DNA of 64,000 bases from Tepidisphaera sp. (GCA_016124375.1 WGNV01000001.1:62001-126000); one strand, 5' to 3'; positions 35,030-44,523 are shown, counted from the first letter of the stretch. Translations and numbers: made by a program. Notes: generated by a model from the letters alone, not told the origin.

Positions 35030-35983
35030 TTACGCCTGAGGCGTTTCGGGCTCGCCTGCGGACGCCGGCGCGGCCTCGGCGTTCGCGGCGGCGGCGGCTT
35101 CGGCTTCTTCCTTGGCCGCCCTGTCGGGGAAGGCGGTGCGTTCCATGGCGAGCACCCAGTCTTCGACGGGTTCGTAGCGCAGGAGGTCGAGGGGAATGAC
35201 CTTGCCGGCGAGGTTGCCGGCGTGGCCGGGCTTGATGCGGATGTCGACGAAGAGCTTGTGCCAGCGGCGCTTGTCGACGTCGTCGATGTCGCTGGGGGCG
35301 AAGCTGGAGCCGCCGGGGAGGGTGAGGCGCTGGGTGATGGGGTCGAAGGTGAAGACCTTGGAGCGGACGCGGACGATGAGCAGGATGAGGTACAGGCCGA
35401 TGCCGAAGCCGGCGAAGGTGATGACCCACTGCACGGGGATGTCGAAGGTGGAGAGGGGGCTGGGCGAGCGGGCGGCCCCGCTGGAGGTGTTCCAGTGCTT
35501 GGCGAGCTCGGCGTAGCGGGCGTTGGCGTCGGCGACCCTGACGCCCCGGAAGTCATCGCGCGGGATGGCGGTGGCGGTGGCGGCGTCGGTCTTGCCGATG
35601 AGGGCGAGCGAGTCGAGCCAGCGCTGCTCGGTGGCGTCGAGGGAGTTGGGGTCTGAGAGGGCGGCGCGGCGGGTGAGATCGGCGCGGGCGGCGGGGATGT
35701 CGGAGATGCCGGCGCGGCTGTCGAGGACGCCGTGCTTGGCCTTGTACTGGTCGAGGTATTGGTATTCGAACCACTCAGCGGCCTGGGAGCCGCGATTGGG
35801 GTAGGCGTAGGTGGCGTCGAAGAGACCCCATGCTCCAAAGCCGATGAGGACGACCGAAATGAGGACCATCCGGAGTGACCACTTCTGGCTGACCTTGGAG
35901 CGCAGGGGGGTGCCGGAGGCGGCATTCTGGCTCGTGCCGATAGGGTTTTGATCGGTTCGGGAGTTTTGCGGGGTGTCAGTCAT
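35030..35983 (-). CDS. Membrane protein of unknown function
   Basis: This is a 317-residue protein with one membrane helix near residues 40-58 and a second near 185-205 (WVITFAGFGIGLYLILLIV). The loop between them is probably outside the cytoplasm. A C-terminal cytoplasmic domain has a PH-like start (FTFDPITQRLTLPGGSSFAPSD). The end is Ala/Glu-rich. Proteins of this layout occur in planctomycetes, but I know no function. Confidence 0.75.
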   Translation of the reverse strand: MTDTPQNSRTDQNPIGTSQNAASGTPLRSKVSQKWSLRMVLISVVLIGFGAWGLFDATYAYPNRGSQAAEWFEYQYLDQYKAKHGVLDSRAGISDIPAARADLTRRAALSDPNSLDATEQRWLDSLALIGKTDAATATAIPRDDFRGVRVADANARYAELAKHWNTSSGAARSPSPLSTFDIPVQWVITFAGFGIGLYLILLIVRVRSKVFTFDPITQRLTLPGGSSFAPSDIDDVDKRRWHKLFVDIRIKPGHAGNLAGKVIPLDLLRYEPVEDWVLAMERTAFPDRAAKEEAEAAAAANAEAAPASAGEPETPQA

Positions 35984-36040
35984 TTCGAAGGGATCCTATT
36001 CCGCTCTTCCCTTCGGACCTTCGCCACCCCGGACTTTGGA

Positions 36041-36283
36041 TCAGTCTTCGACTTCGACGTCGTCGACGCGGTCGAGGGCACAGGCCCACCAGCGTTCGGC
36101 GAGGGCGGGGCCGCCGGGGCGGTTCATGAGGCGGGCGAACCCCCCGGAATCGACGGCGCGGATGGGAATCCGCGGATATTCCCGGCGAGTGGACAGTGCC
36201 CGGGTAAGCCAAAGCGAGTGAACTTGGCGGGCAACCTCGCCCGGGTTCATGCTTTGCCGACGCTTCCAGAAGCCCATGACCAT
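36041..36283 (-). CDS. Small hypothetical protein
   Basis: This is an 80-residue basic protein starting MVMGFWKRRQSMNPGEV, with GGAAAC before the ATG. It lies 40 bases after the glycosyltransferase gene on the same strand and may be the last gene of that operon. No family is recognised; the reading frame extends upstream to 36352, overlapping the transferase gene. Confidence 0.4.
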   Translation of the reverse strand: MVMGFWKRRQSMNPGEVARQVHSLWLTRALSTRREYPRIPIRAVDSGGFARLMNRPGGPALAERWWACALDRVDDVEVED

Positions 36284-36323
36284 GTTTCCAGTGTACCAGC
36301 CGGCGTGCGGCTTGGACAAACTT

Positions 36324-37502
36324 TCATGCGGTTTTGACAGGACACTCACCAACCGGGGCGGTGAGGGTGCGGCCGCGCCAGGAGCGACGCCCGGTCAGGT
36401 GGAGGAGGTAGCTGTGCCACTGGATGAGGGACATGGTGGCGACGCCCAGAGCGGGGAGGAGGCGGGGGAGGAGGGTGGCGGCGGTGGGCCCGGAGGCGAG
36501 GCGTCGGGCGTAGATGAGGTTCATTTGGAGGGCGGCGAGCAGGATGGCGCCGGCCCACAGGGAGGCGGCCAGGGGAGAAAGAGGACGCCACAGTGCGAGG
36601 GCGGCCCAGGGCAGCAGGTAGCCGAGCAGGTGGACCAGGGTGAGGAAGGTGAGAAGCAGGAGGGAGCCGAGGCCTTCGAAGGCGTTTTTGGCGAAGCCTC
36701 GCCAGGTTTGAGCGGCGCCTTGGTACATGCGGCATTGGAGGAGGTCGCTGGCGTCGAAGAGGTCGGTCTTGAACCCGGCGCGGCGGATGGCGCGGGGCAT
36801 CTTGACGCCGTCGTGCATGGAGTCTTTGAAGGATTGATGGCCGCCCGAGGCGTCGTAGGCGTCGCGGCGGACGCAGAGGAACTGGCCGCAGGCGGCACTG
36901 GCGGCGGGGTCGAGCGTGGAACGCATCCGCCCGAAGGGCAGGTACATCAGCAGAATGAAGAAGATCATGGGCACGGCCAGGGCCTCGCCCAGGGTGCCGA
37001 CGAGTTGGCGCGGGAAGGCGCTGACCAGACCAAGGTTGTCGCGCTCGCCCAACGCGACGGCGCGAGAGAGGCACTCAGGGGCGAAGCGGACGTCGGCATC
37101 GGTAAAGACCAGCCACTGGCCCTTGGCGGCCGCGGCCATGCGCCAGCAGGCGTGCTGCTTGCCGTTCCAGCCTTCAGGGAGCGCCAGCGTGTCGACGCGG
37201 CGAACGCGGGCGTCTGCTTCGCACAAGCGGGCGAGAATCTCCGGCGTCTCGTCGGTGCTCTGGTCGTCGTAGACCAGCACTTCGAGGTTGGCACCCGTGC
37301 TCGCGAGCACGCCCCGCACGCAGGCTTCCAGGTTCGCCTCTTCGTTGCGGGCGGGGATGCAGACGCTGATCAGGGGCAGGTCGTTGCCGTCTGGGCGCGG
37401 CGCGGGCGGGGCGGGGCGAAACCGGGCGAGGTTGGCGCGGGTCATCAAGACGCCCAAGGCGCTGATCGCTGCGGAGGGGATTGCGAGCCACAGGGGGTTC
37501 AT
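36324..37502 (-). CDS. Membrane glycosyltransferase family 2, CrtQ/CruC-like
   Basis: This is a 392-residue GT2 enzyme. An N-terminal membrane segment precedes ISVCIPARNEEANLEACV, VYDDQSTDETPEIL, FTDADVRFAPECL (the metal-binding DxD) and later EGWNGKQHACW. The C-terminal third has four membrane helices. This layout is shared with the carotenoid glucosyltransferases CrtQ and CruC. The ATG overlaps the acyltransferase stop by four bases (37499-37502). With its coupled neighbours it probably adds a sugar to a carotenoid carboxylate. The sugar is not known. Confidence 0.82.
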   Translation of the reverse strand: MNPLWLAIPSAAISALGVLMTRANLARFRPAPPAPRPDGNDLPLISVCIPARNEEANLEACVRGVLASTGANLEVLVYDDQSTDETPEILARLCEADARVRRVDTLALPEGWNGKQHACWRMAAAAKGQWLVFTDADVRFAPECLSRAVALGERDNLGLVSAFPRQLVGTLGEALAVPMIFFILLMYLPFGRMRSTLDPAASAACGQFLCVRRDAYDASGGHQSFKDSMHDGVKMPRAIRRAGFKTDLFDASDLLQCRMYQGAAQTWRGFAKNAFEGLGSLLLLTFLTLVHLLGYLLPWAALALWRPLSPLAASLWAGAILLAALQMNLIYARRLASGPTAATLLPRLLPALGVATMSLIQWHSYLLHLTGRRSWRGRTLTAPVGECPVKTA

Positions 37503-38314
37503 GTGTGCGTCCCCCCCACTGCTGAGCCGGCGGGCGCGGGCGCGACGCGCGCCGAATCGATGTCGGGGCTTTTACCCCGCAGGCGCAGCCACAGGTTCAT
37601 GGCGGGGTTGATGCCGGAGTTGGAAGCGATCAGCGTCCGGAAGGGAGCGGGGTTACGCGCGATGGCGAGGGAGGCCAGAGCATCGGCGTTGTGCTGCATG
37701 GTGTGCTGGATGGCCCGGTGCCAGTGGGGCGTGGTGGGTTTGTCGGGCGTCGGGATCTCGGCGGCCCGTAGCAGGATCTCAGGCTTCTGGTCGAGCCAGA
37801 AGACGTATTCGATGGCGAGACTGACGAGGCGCACGCCCGGCGTGCGGGCGGCGATGGTGGCGGTTCCGGGGCGGGGCTCGACCGGCACGCGCGGGTCAAC
37901 GAAGCGGCCCTGGGGCGTGACCCATAGCACGGTTGACGGGGCCTTGGCCCAGACTGCCGCCATGTGCTGCATCATCGCGGGCTGGGTGCCGGGGTCGTCG
38001 GGGTCGACGCCGAAGAGGCCCAGGCGCTTGAAGAAGCCGAACTTTTCCAACTGGGAATTGTCCATGGGGGCGGCCGCGGGGCGGAGGCCCAGGAGCGAGC
38101 CGTGCACCACCATGATGGACAACGGGTCCCACCAGCCGGGGTGGTTCATGACGCCGATGAGGGGGCGTTGGTCGTTGGCCAGGCGGGTGAAGACTTCGGG
38201 CTGGGCGATGCGGACGGCGTGGAACTTGCGGCGGACGAGCCAGCGCACGTAGGAGCTGAACCAGGCCGCGAACCTGGGCGAGAAGGACCCGGCATGGATG
38301 CGCGCCTGCGGCAT
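37499..38314 (-). CDS. PlsC-type 1-acyltransferase, carotenoid-cluster acyltransferase
   Basis: This is a 271-residue protein of the lysophospholipid acyltransferase family. The catalytic NHxxxxD motif is NHPGWWDP near residue 57, and a VTPQGRFVDPR motif is the probable substrate-binding loop. It is overlapped by the glycosyltransferase gene and lies 79 bases after the desaturase gene. In the staphyloxanthin pathway an acyltransferase acylates the sugar of the glycosyl carotenoid; I infer the same role here. Confidence 0.8.
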   Translation of the reverse strand: MPQARIHAGSFSPRFAAWFSSYVRWLVRRKFHAVRIAQPEVFTRLANDQRPLIGVMNHPGWWDPLSIMVVHGSLLGLRPAAAPMDNSQLEKFGFFKRLGLFGVDPDDPGTQPAMMQHMAAVWAKAPSTVLWVTPQGRFVDPRVPVEPRPGTATIAARTPGVRLVSLAIEYVFWLDQKPEILLRAAEIPTPDKPTTPHWHRAIQHTMQHNADALASLAIARNPAPFRTLIASNSGINPAMNLWLRLRGKSPDIDSARVAPAPAGSAVGGTHT

Positions 38315-38393
38315 GGTGCGAAAGTCTCTTTCGCAGGCGCATGGTACCGGGATTCGCGCGGCGGAACGTGCATGCCCGGAACCAGGGCGTGGG

Positions 38394-40016
38394 CTAGGTC
38401 GTCACTTCGACGCCTTGGCCCAGGGCGATGTCTTCGACCCGCAGGCCGAGATCCTGGCAGGCGCAGCGGGCGGCGGTGACGCCGCTCATCAGGACCATGG
38501 GCACACCGGGGCCGGGGTTGGCCGAGCCCCCGGCGAGGTAGAGGCCTTTGAGGACGCGGCTGCGGTTTTTGGGCTTGAAGCCGCCTTTGAGCTTGCCGTG
38601 CGAGGCGAGGCCGTAGATCGCGCCGCCTTCGGCGTTGTAGAGGCGTTCGATGCCGCTGGGCGTGAGGAAGCGCTCGACCTTGATGTGCTGCTCGATGTCG
38701 CGCATGCCGAAGCGGGCGAGTTTGTCGAGGATCACGCGGCGATACGACTCGAGCATGCCGCCGGGCCCTTCCCAGTGGTGGTCGGGGCGGAGGTAAGGCG
38801 TGTGGATGAGGGCGTAAAAGGCCTCGTGGCCGGGGGGAGCCTGGTCGGGGTCGGTGCGGCTGGGCACGGCGAGGTAGATGCTCGGATCGCGGGCGGGGAT
38901 GCCCTTGGCGTAGATGTCGTCGAACTCCTGGTGGGAGTCTTTGCTGAACAGGAAGTTGTGATGGGCGAGGTGGTCGTATTGGCGGCTGAGGCCGAGGTAG
39001 AGCACGACGCCGCTGCACGCGGGGGTGTAGGAGGCGGCGATTGAGCGGGCCTCGCTGCGGGCCTGGGGCAGGTCGATCAGGCTGCGATTGGTGCGCTGCA
39101 CGTCGCAGTTGGAGATGACGACGTCTGCGGCGATGGTCGAGCCGTCGTCAAGCGTGACGCCGGTGGCGCGGCGGCCATCGTGATTGATCTTGGCGACGCC
39201 GACGCCGAGGCGAACGTCGATGCCTTGTTCTTTGGCGATGTCGCTGAGGGTGCGGGCGACCATGCGGGTGCCGCCCATGGGGTACCAGCAGCCGTGATCG
39301 GTCTGGCAGGCGGCAATGAGGCTGAGAATGGCGGGGGCGAGGAAGGGGCTGGAGCCGACGTACTGCAGGAAGTGCTCGCACATCTGGCGGGTGTGGGGCT
39401 CGGCGATGTGCTTGTGAACGGTGCCGCCGACGGTGCTGTGCATGCGCATCGCGAGCACGTCGCCCAGCAGGCCGGGCTCGGTGGGCGGGGTCTTCATCAT
39501 GTCGGCGACGCCCCCGAGGTCGCGGTAGAAGAAGACCTTTTCGGAGAGCCGAAGCATGCGGCGGCTGTACTCGACGAAGCTCTTGAAGCCCTGGCCGGCG
39601 TTGGAGCCGGGGAAGGATTTGTCCAGACCGGCGATGGTGTCGGAGAGGCGCATGCGCAGGTCGATGACCGCGCCGTCTTCGTACATGCAGCGCCATTGGG
39701 GGTCGAGATTGATGAGGTTGATGTAGTCCTCGGGCCGGCGGCCGCTGCGACGGACGATGCCCCGCAGAACCTGGGGCAGGGTGATGATGGTGGGCCCCAT
39801 GTCGAAGGAGAAGCCCCCTTCGCTGAGCACGTTCATCTTGCCGCCCAGGTGGGTGTTGCGCTCGACGATGGTGACGCGGACGCCATGCGAAGCGAGTTCC
39901 ACCGCGCTGGCAAGGCCGGCCAAGCCGCCCCCCACGACAATGGCACGGCGAGCGCCGGCGTCGCTGGTTGCGGCTTGGGGTCTGGTCGGGGTCTTTGGTT
40001 GTGCGAGCGTGGTCAT
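38394..40016 (-). CDS. CrtI/CrtN-type carotenoid desaturase or oxidase
   Basis: This is a 540-residue FAD enzyme of the phytoene-desaturase family. The dinucleotide site is IVVGGGLAGLASAVELASHG near residue 26 and NTHLGGKMNVLSEGGFSFDMG follows, as in CrtI, CrtN and CrtP. The C-terminal LYLAGGSANPGPGVPMVLMSG is the family signature. It acts on C30 or C40 polyenes as a dehydrogenase or as a terminal methyl oxidase (CrtP-like); sequence reading alone does not decide. It is overlapped by the upstream aldehyde dehydrogenase (ATGA at 40013-40016), which favours an oxidase feeding an aldehyde step. Confidence 0.88.
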   Translation of the reverse strand: MTTLAQPKTPTRPQAATSDAGARRAIVVGGGLAGLASAVELASHGVRVTIVERNTHLGGKMNVLSEGGFSFDMGPTIITLPQVLRGIVRRSGRRPEDYINLINLDPQWRCMYEDGAVIDLRMRLSDTIAGLDKSFPGSNAGQGFKSFVEYSRRMLRLSEKVFFYRDLGGVADMMKTPPTEPGLLGDVLAMRMHSTVGGTVHKHIAEPHTRQMCEHFLQYVGSSPFLAPAILSLIAACQTDHGCWYPMGGTRMVARTLSDIAKEQGIDVRLGVGVAKINHDGRRATGVTLDDGSTIAADVVISNCDVQRTNRSLIDLPQARSEARSIAASYTPACSGVVLYLGLSRQYDHLAHHNFLFSKDSHQEFDDIYAKGIPARDPSIYLAVPSRTDPDQAPPGHEAFYALIHTPYLRPDHHWEGPGGMLESYRRVILDKLARFGMRDIEQHIKVERFLTPSGIERLYNAEGGAIYGLASHGKLKGGFKPKNRSRVLKGLYLAGGSANPGPGVPMVLMSGVTAARCACQDLGLRVEDIALGQGVEVTT

Positions 40017-41500
40017 GCGGTCATCTTTTCGGAGGCGGGGCCTCCGGGGATTCTTCGCTCGTCGGCGCCGATGAGAGGTTGAGCGCCGGGGAGGACGCCC
40101 GACAGGGCGTCTCGGAGGCCGTCGCTGCCGCCGTAGCGCCAGCGGATGAGGCGGGCCAAGGTGCCCAGGACCATGCGGCCGGGCTTCATGGCGGCTCGCC
40201 TGATCAGCCCCTTGCTGACCGAGACGTAGACGGGGCGGGTCATGGCGAGGAGGCCTTCATCGCCCCGGGTAACGCCGATGCCGGATTCGCCCCGGCCGCC
40301 GATGGAGACGTCCGGGTGGGCGGTGGGGACGATGAGGTCGTTGATGGTGATGTTGGTGGCGTGCAGGCTGTGGGCGAGGAGCTTGGCGCCCTGGATGTCC
40401 TGCGTGAAGATGCTGGCGGTGAGGTGCTGGTCGCAGGCGTCGTGGATGAGCAGGGCCTGGTCGAGGGTGTCGACCGGCACCACGGCCAGCAGGGGGCCGA
40501 AGTGGTCACCCTTGACGACGTCATGGTCGCCCGGGCAATCGAGCAGCACCGTGGGGCGCCAGAAGCCGTCGACCGGGGCGGGGATGGGCGTTTGAGCGCT
40601 GGGGCCGCCCCGGGCGTGGCTGGCGGCATCGCGAGCGCCCTGGGCCACGGCCTGGGTCGCGAGGGTGTAGCAACGCATGGCGGCGTTCTGATCGATCATG
40701 CGCCGGGTGGAGGCGTTGGTGGCCAGGGCGGTGATTTCGGCACAGAAGGCCTGGTAGACGCTGCGGTGCACCAGCGCACGGCGGGGGCCCATGCAGGTCT
40801 GGCCGGCGTTGAGGCATAGGCCTGCCCACAGGCAGGCCGCGGCGTGCTTGGGGTCGGCATCGCCAAGGACGAACGCCGAGTCGCGGCCTGAGAGTTCGAG
40901 CGTGAGCCCGGTCATGTTGGGGGCGAGGATGGAGGCGATGTCGCGCCCGATGACCGTGGAGCCTGTGAACACCACATGGTCGAAGCGGCGCGAGAAAAGC
41001 AACTGCTCGCCGGCTTCGCGGTTCGGGTGGGTCCAGCGCAGGGCCCCGGCGGGCAAGCCGCTGGCCTGAGCGAGGCCCAGCAAGAGGGCCTGGGTGCGCG
41101 GGGCGCGCTCGGAGGGCTTGACGGTGACGCAGTTGCCGGCGGCCAGGGCCTGGACGAGTTGGACGCCAAGCAGGCCGACGGGGTAGTTCCAGGTGGCGAT
41201 GATGGCGATGTCGCCCAGGGGTTCGCGGTGGACGCGGACGCGCATCTTGCCCAGCCAGAAGGGGGCGCGACCCAGGGCGCGGGGGCGGAAGAGGCGTTTG
41301 GCGTTCTTCTCCACGTGCTTGCACGCGGCCAGCACTGGGGCGATGTCGCTGGTGAGGGCTTCGAGGCGGCTTTTGCCGACTTCCTGTTCCATGAGCGCGC
41401 AGAGGTCGCGTTCGTAGGAGGCGACGGCGCGACGGAACGCCGCGACCCATTCGAGGCGTTCGGCCAGAGGCTTCATAGACCAGGCGTGGTGCTCGCTCAT
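40013..41500 (-). CDS. Aldehyde dehydrogenase family protein, probable carotenoid aldehyde dehydrogenase
   Basis: This is a 495-residue ALDH superfamily enzyme. Conserved elements are WNYPVGLLGVQLVQALAAGN, VKPSERAP, FTGSTVIGRDI, LELSGRDSAFVL and the catalytic Cys in LNAGQTCMGPR. A C-terminal hydrophobic or basic region is compatible with membrane contact, as in class 3-like ALDHs. It heads a coupled set with a carotenoid desaturase, an acyltransferase and a glycosyltransferase. It probably oxidises a carotenoid aldehyde to the acid. Confidence 0.85.
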   Translation of the reverse strand: MSEHHAWSMKPLAERLEWVAAFRRAVASYERDLCALMEQEVGKSRLEALTSDIAPVLAACKHVEKNAKRLFRPRALGRAPFWLGKMRVRVHREPLGDIAIIATWNYPVGLLGVQLVQALAAGNCVTVKPSERAPRTQALLLGLAQASGLPAGALRWTHPNREAGEQLLFSRRFDHVVFTGSTVIGRDIASILAPNMTGLTLELSGRDSAFVLGDADPKHAAACLWAGLCLNAGQTCMGPRRALVHRSVYQAFCAEITALATNASTRRMIDQNAAMRCYTLATQAVAQGARDAASHARGGPSAQTPIPAPVDGFWRPTVLLDCPGDHDVVKGDHFGPLLAVVPVDTLDQALLIHDACDQHLTASIFTQDIQGAKLLAHSLHATNITINDLIVPTAHPDVSIGGRGESGIGVTRGDEGLLAMTRPVYVSVSKGLIRRAAMKPGRMVLGTLARLIRWRYGGSDGLRDALSGVLPGAQPLIGADERRIPGGPASEKMTA

Positions 41501-41666
41501 AGGCGGAACTACTGTCGGCGCAAACTGCTGTACTTCATGAGGTTAGCCTGGTTTGACGAAAGCGGACGCGGAGGAGGGTCGAGGATAAAAACCGCAAGGG
41601 CGGGGCGGGGTGCCCGTCTTGGGGGCTGGCCGCGCGTTGCGTACCGGCGGTATCGCGCGGGCGGAA

Positions 41667-41918
41667 CTAACGGATGGTGAGGTAGAGAAGGCCTAGCAGG
41701 GCGAGGACGGCCACGATAATCAACCAGATCGGGGGGCGGGCGGCATCGGATGCGGAAAGCGCGTGTCCGCACTTCCAGCACATGGCGGCGTCGTCGTAGA
41801 GCTCGCTGCCGCACTTGGGGCATTTGACGGTGACGCCCCCGAAGCGTTCGAGGTCTTCGGGGCTGGGGTCTTCGTCGAGGTCCTCGACGTCGTCAATGTC
41901 GTCGCGTGATCGGGCCAT
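41667..41918 (-). CDS. Small zinc-ribbon membrane protein
   Basis: This is an 83-residue protein. It has an acidic N terminus (DDVEDLDEDPSPEDLE), a zinc ribbon with CPKCGSELYDDAAMCWKCG near residues 33-52 and one C-terminal membrane helix. The role is unknown. It follows the VTT protein gene by 23 bases. Confidence 0.7.
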   Translation of the reverse strand: MARSRDDIDDVEDLDEDPSPEDLERFGGVTVKCPKCGSELYDDAAMCWKCGHALSASDAARPPIWLIIVAVLALLGLLYLTIR

Positions 41919-41941
41919 GACCGGAGCCTAACGCGCTGGGG

Positions 41942-42715
41942 CTAGGCGGGCGAGTCGGGCGGCTCGGGGTTTGGCCGGGGAGCCGCGGCTTTGGCGACGT
42001 GGTCCAGGGCCTGGTTGGCGATGTATCCGATGACACCGACGACGAGCAGCATGGAGCCGATGGCGGCGATTTTTATCCAGAGCGGCTGGGCGAGGGCGTC
42101 GGTGAGCGGGCTGTGGCTGGCGCCGATGTCGGTGACGCCCGCGCCGATGTAGACGGCCAGCGCCGTGCGCGGGGCCATGCCCAAAAGCGTGCCCAGCACG
42201 TAGGCGACGCGGGGGACCTTGGCGGAGGCGAGCACGAAGTTGGTGAGGGCGAAGGGCGAGTTGGGGGGGATGCGGACCAGAATGACCATGCCCAGCGTGC
42301 GCCACCACGAACGCTTGCCCTCGGGCGGGCCGAGGAGCGCGTCGCGCACCGCCCGCCAGCGAGGGTGGGCGTCGATCTTGGCGTTGATGTGGTCGGTGTG
42401 GAGGCGGGTGGCGATCTCGTAGGCGATGACGGAGCCCCCACAGAACCCGGCGAGGGCGGCGAAGGTGCCTCCCCAGAACCCGAAGACGTAGCCCCCGAGG
42501 AGGGCTTGGGCGTACGTCGGCAGCAGGGCAAGGCCCGCGAGCAGGGCAAAGGCGATGACGTAGATGTAGACGCCGGTGTCGCCGTGATCGTGGAGCCAGT
42601 GGGCGATCGTCTTGATGTAGCCGAACAGCAGCAGCGAGCCCAGGGGCGGGCAGACGACCGAGACGACGCCGACGACGTACGCGGCGATGGGCTGCTTGGG
42701 GGCGGCTTCGGGCAC
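41942..42715 (-). CDS. TVP38/TMEM64 (VTT-domain) membrane protein
   Basis: This is a 257-residue protein with six or more hydrophobic segments and the VTT/SNARE-associated core GGYVFGFWGGTFAALAGFCG plus RIPPNSPFALTNFVL. Members of this superfamily (DedA, TVP38, TMEM41) move lipids between leaflets. A GTG at 42715 starts the frame. It is divergent from the lipoprotein gene that follows. The substrate is unknown. Confidence 0.85.
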   Translation of the reverse strand: MPEAAPKQPIAAYVVGVVSVVCPPLGSLLLFGYIKTIAHWLHDHGDTGVYIYVIAFALLAGLALLPTYAQALLGGYVFGFWGGTFAALAGFCGGSVIAYEIATRLHTDHINAKIDAHPRWRAVRDALLGPPEGKRSWWRTLGMVILVRIPPNSPFALTNFVLASAKVPRVAYVLGTLLGMAPRTALAVYIGAGVTDIGASHSPLTDALAQPLWIKIAAIGSMLLVVGVIGYIANQALDHVAKAAAPRPNPEPPDSPA

Positions 42716-42786
42716 GGGTGGAGGGTACCGCGGAATCCTGCCCGGGGGCGGGCGGCCCGGCGCCCAGCACGTACCATGCGTTTCAG

Positions 42787-43527
42787 ATGTTTCACATGCT
42801 CAATCGTCGTGTGCTGGTCCTGGCATTGCTGCTCGGGGGGTTGGTGCTGCCGGGCGTCGGCGGGTGCGCCTCGGCGCCGCTGGCGCCAAGCGCCGACCCG
42901 TCGGCCATGGGCGCGAGCGTTGAGGCGTCGAAGGTGTACGCCCCGGGACCGCGCGAGAAGCGGTATGTGGATGCGCGATCCGGCAAGACGCAGGTGAGGC
43001 GGTTTGGCAAAGCCGCGGCCGATGGATCGTGGACCATGACCAGCGCTGACGCCTCGGTGATCGACAAGGAACCCAAGGTCGGCGTGGCGATTCAGGTGCT
43101 GACGTTCGAGCCACTGAGCGACGGGGGCGTGGGCCTGCGGGATGTGATTGATTACGGCGAGAACGCGATCACGACATACACGCCGCCTTTGGTGCTGATG
43201 CCCAAGGTGCTGGGGCCGGAGGGGTGGGAGACGAGCAGCCGCGTGCGGCTGACGTGGGCGAGCAGGCCCGACGAGGAGCGCTCGACCGGCGACGCGAAAC
43301 TTTCGCTGAAGATCATCAGCGCGACCGGGCAGGGGGATGAAAGGCGCGTCAGGCTTTCGCAGGTGCTCAAGATCTCGCTGCCCCCCGCGGACGTGACGGA
43401 AGAGGAGTTGCGCGAGGTGGGGCCTAAGGGGATCGTCAGCGAGCAGGAGCGGCGGCGGGTGGAGGTGGGATTTCTGACCATTCAGAACGAATCGCACGAC
43501 TACACGCTGCAGAATGAGACGGAGTAG
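42787..43527 (+). CDS. Putative lipoprotein
   Basis: This is a 246-residue exported protein. A lipoprotein signal (MLNRRVLVLALLLGGLVL, then a GVGGC lipobox, Cys near residue 27) is followed by an approximately 215-residue beta-rich domain of unknown type. The ATG is 42787, or 42796 (MLNRR). Two hairpins follow the stop. Confidence 0.7.
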   Translation: MFHMLNRRVLVLALLLGGLVLPGVGGCASAPLAPSADPSAMGASVEASKVYAPGPREKRYVDARSGKTQVRRFGKAAADGSWTMTSADASVIDKEPKVGVAIQVLTFEPLSDGGVGLRDVIDYGENAITTYTPPLVLMPKVLGPEGWETSSRVRLTWASRPDEERSTGDAKLSLKIISATGQGDERRVRLSQVLKISLPPADVTEEELREVGPKGIVSEQERRRVEVGFLTIQNESHDYTLQNETE

Positions 43528-43538
43528 AACCCGGACGC

Positions 43539-43609
43539 CGGAACTGTGGCGCTGCGAAGTTCCGGGTGCTGCGGGTGCGCGACCCGGACCTTCGAAGGCT
43601 CAGGTCCGG
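43539..43609 (+). terminator. Tandem hairpins after the lipoprotein gene
   Basis: Stems are CCGGAACT (43539-43546) with AGTTCCGG (43558-43565) and CCGGACC (43584-43590) with GGTCCGG (43603-43609). A longer-range match, GACGCCGGA with TCCGGCGTC, encloses both. There is no T-run. They could end the lipoprotein transcript or be a repeat element. Confidence 0.45.
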
Positions 43610-43704
43610 CGTCAAAGATGCTGATTCCTCACGCGAGGCTTGCCTGGGGGCACGCTTCATGCGTCGCACGACGGCGCGACGCTTCGGTTGATTGCTTGCA
43701 AATC

Positions 43705-44517
43705 ATGGATCACTGGATCACCATCACCGACCCGGCCGACCCGCGTGTGGCGGAGTATGCCGACCTGCCGGCCAGGGCGGCGGTGCCGCGGGGGCTGGGG
43801 GAGTTGGACGGGCCGTTTGTTGCCGAGGGGGAACTGGTCGTCGAGCAGTTGCTGGCGTCGCGCTTTGGCGTGCGCAGCGTGCTGACGACGCCCGCGCGGG
43901 CGGCGCGGATGGGCGAGTCACTCGCGGGGCGGACGGTGTACGTGGCGCCGCAGGAGGTGATCGAGCGCATCGTCGGGTACGAGTTTCACCGGGGCGTATT
44001 GGCCTGCGGCGAGCGGGTGGCGGGGGTTTCGGCGTCGCGGGTGATGCGCGAGGCGCGGACGCTGGTCGTGCTGGAAAACGTGAGCAACGCGGACAATGTG
44101 GGGTCGCTGTTTCGGTCGGTCGCGGCTTTGGGCGGGGGCGGCGCGGGCGTGCTGCTGAGCCCGGGGTGTTGCGATCCGCTGTATCGCAAGGCGCTGCGGG
44201 TGTCGATGGGGCATGCGCTGCGGGTGCCGTTTGCGCCGGCGCTGCCCTGGCCGGGAGTGCTGGCCGAGGCGCGGGATCAGGGGTTTACGATTCTGGCGTT
44301 GACGCCGGCGGGCGACGCGATGCCGCTGGGTGCGTGGGCTCGTGCGCACCGCGGGGCGCGGGTGGCGCTGCTGCTGGGGGCGGAGGGGCCTGGGCTGACG
44401 GGCGAGGCGATGGGGCTGGCGACGCAGCGCGTGCGGATTCCGATGACGCCGGGGGTGGATTCGCTGAACATCGCGGTGGCGGGGGCGGTGGCGCTGTCGC
44501 ACGTGGTCGAGGCGTGA
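43705..44517 (+). CDS. SpoU/TrmH-family RNA methyltransferase
   Basis: This is a 270-residue SPOUT-fold enzyme that 2'-O-methylates rRNA or tRNA using S-adenosylmethionine. The N-terminal RNA-binding part (to about 110) precedes the three signature motifs: ENVSNADNVGSLFRSVAALG, LLLGAEGPGL and IPMTPGVDSLNIAVAGAVAL, which together build the knotted SAM site. The ATG at 43705 fits the family; the frame is open further upstream without good coding character. The modified nucleotide is unknown. Confidence 0.9.
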   Translation: MDHWITITDPADPRVAEYADLPARAAVPRGLGELDGPFVAEGELVVEQLLASRFGVRSVLTTPARAARMGESLAGRTVYVAPQEVIERIVGYEFHRGVLACGERVAGVSASRVMREARTLVVLENVSNADNVGSLFRSVAALGGGGAGVLLSPGCCDPLYRKALRVSMGHALRVPFAPALPWPGVLAEARDQGFTILALTPAGDAMPLGAWARAHRGARVALLLGAEGPGLTGEAMGLATQRVRIPMTPGVDSLNIAVAGAVALSHVVEA

Positions 44518-44523
44518 ACCGGT

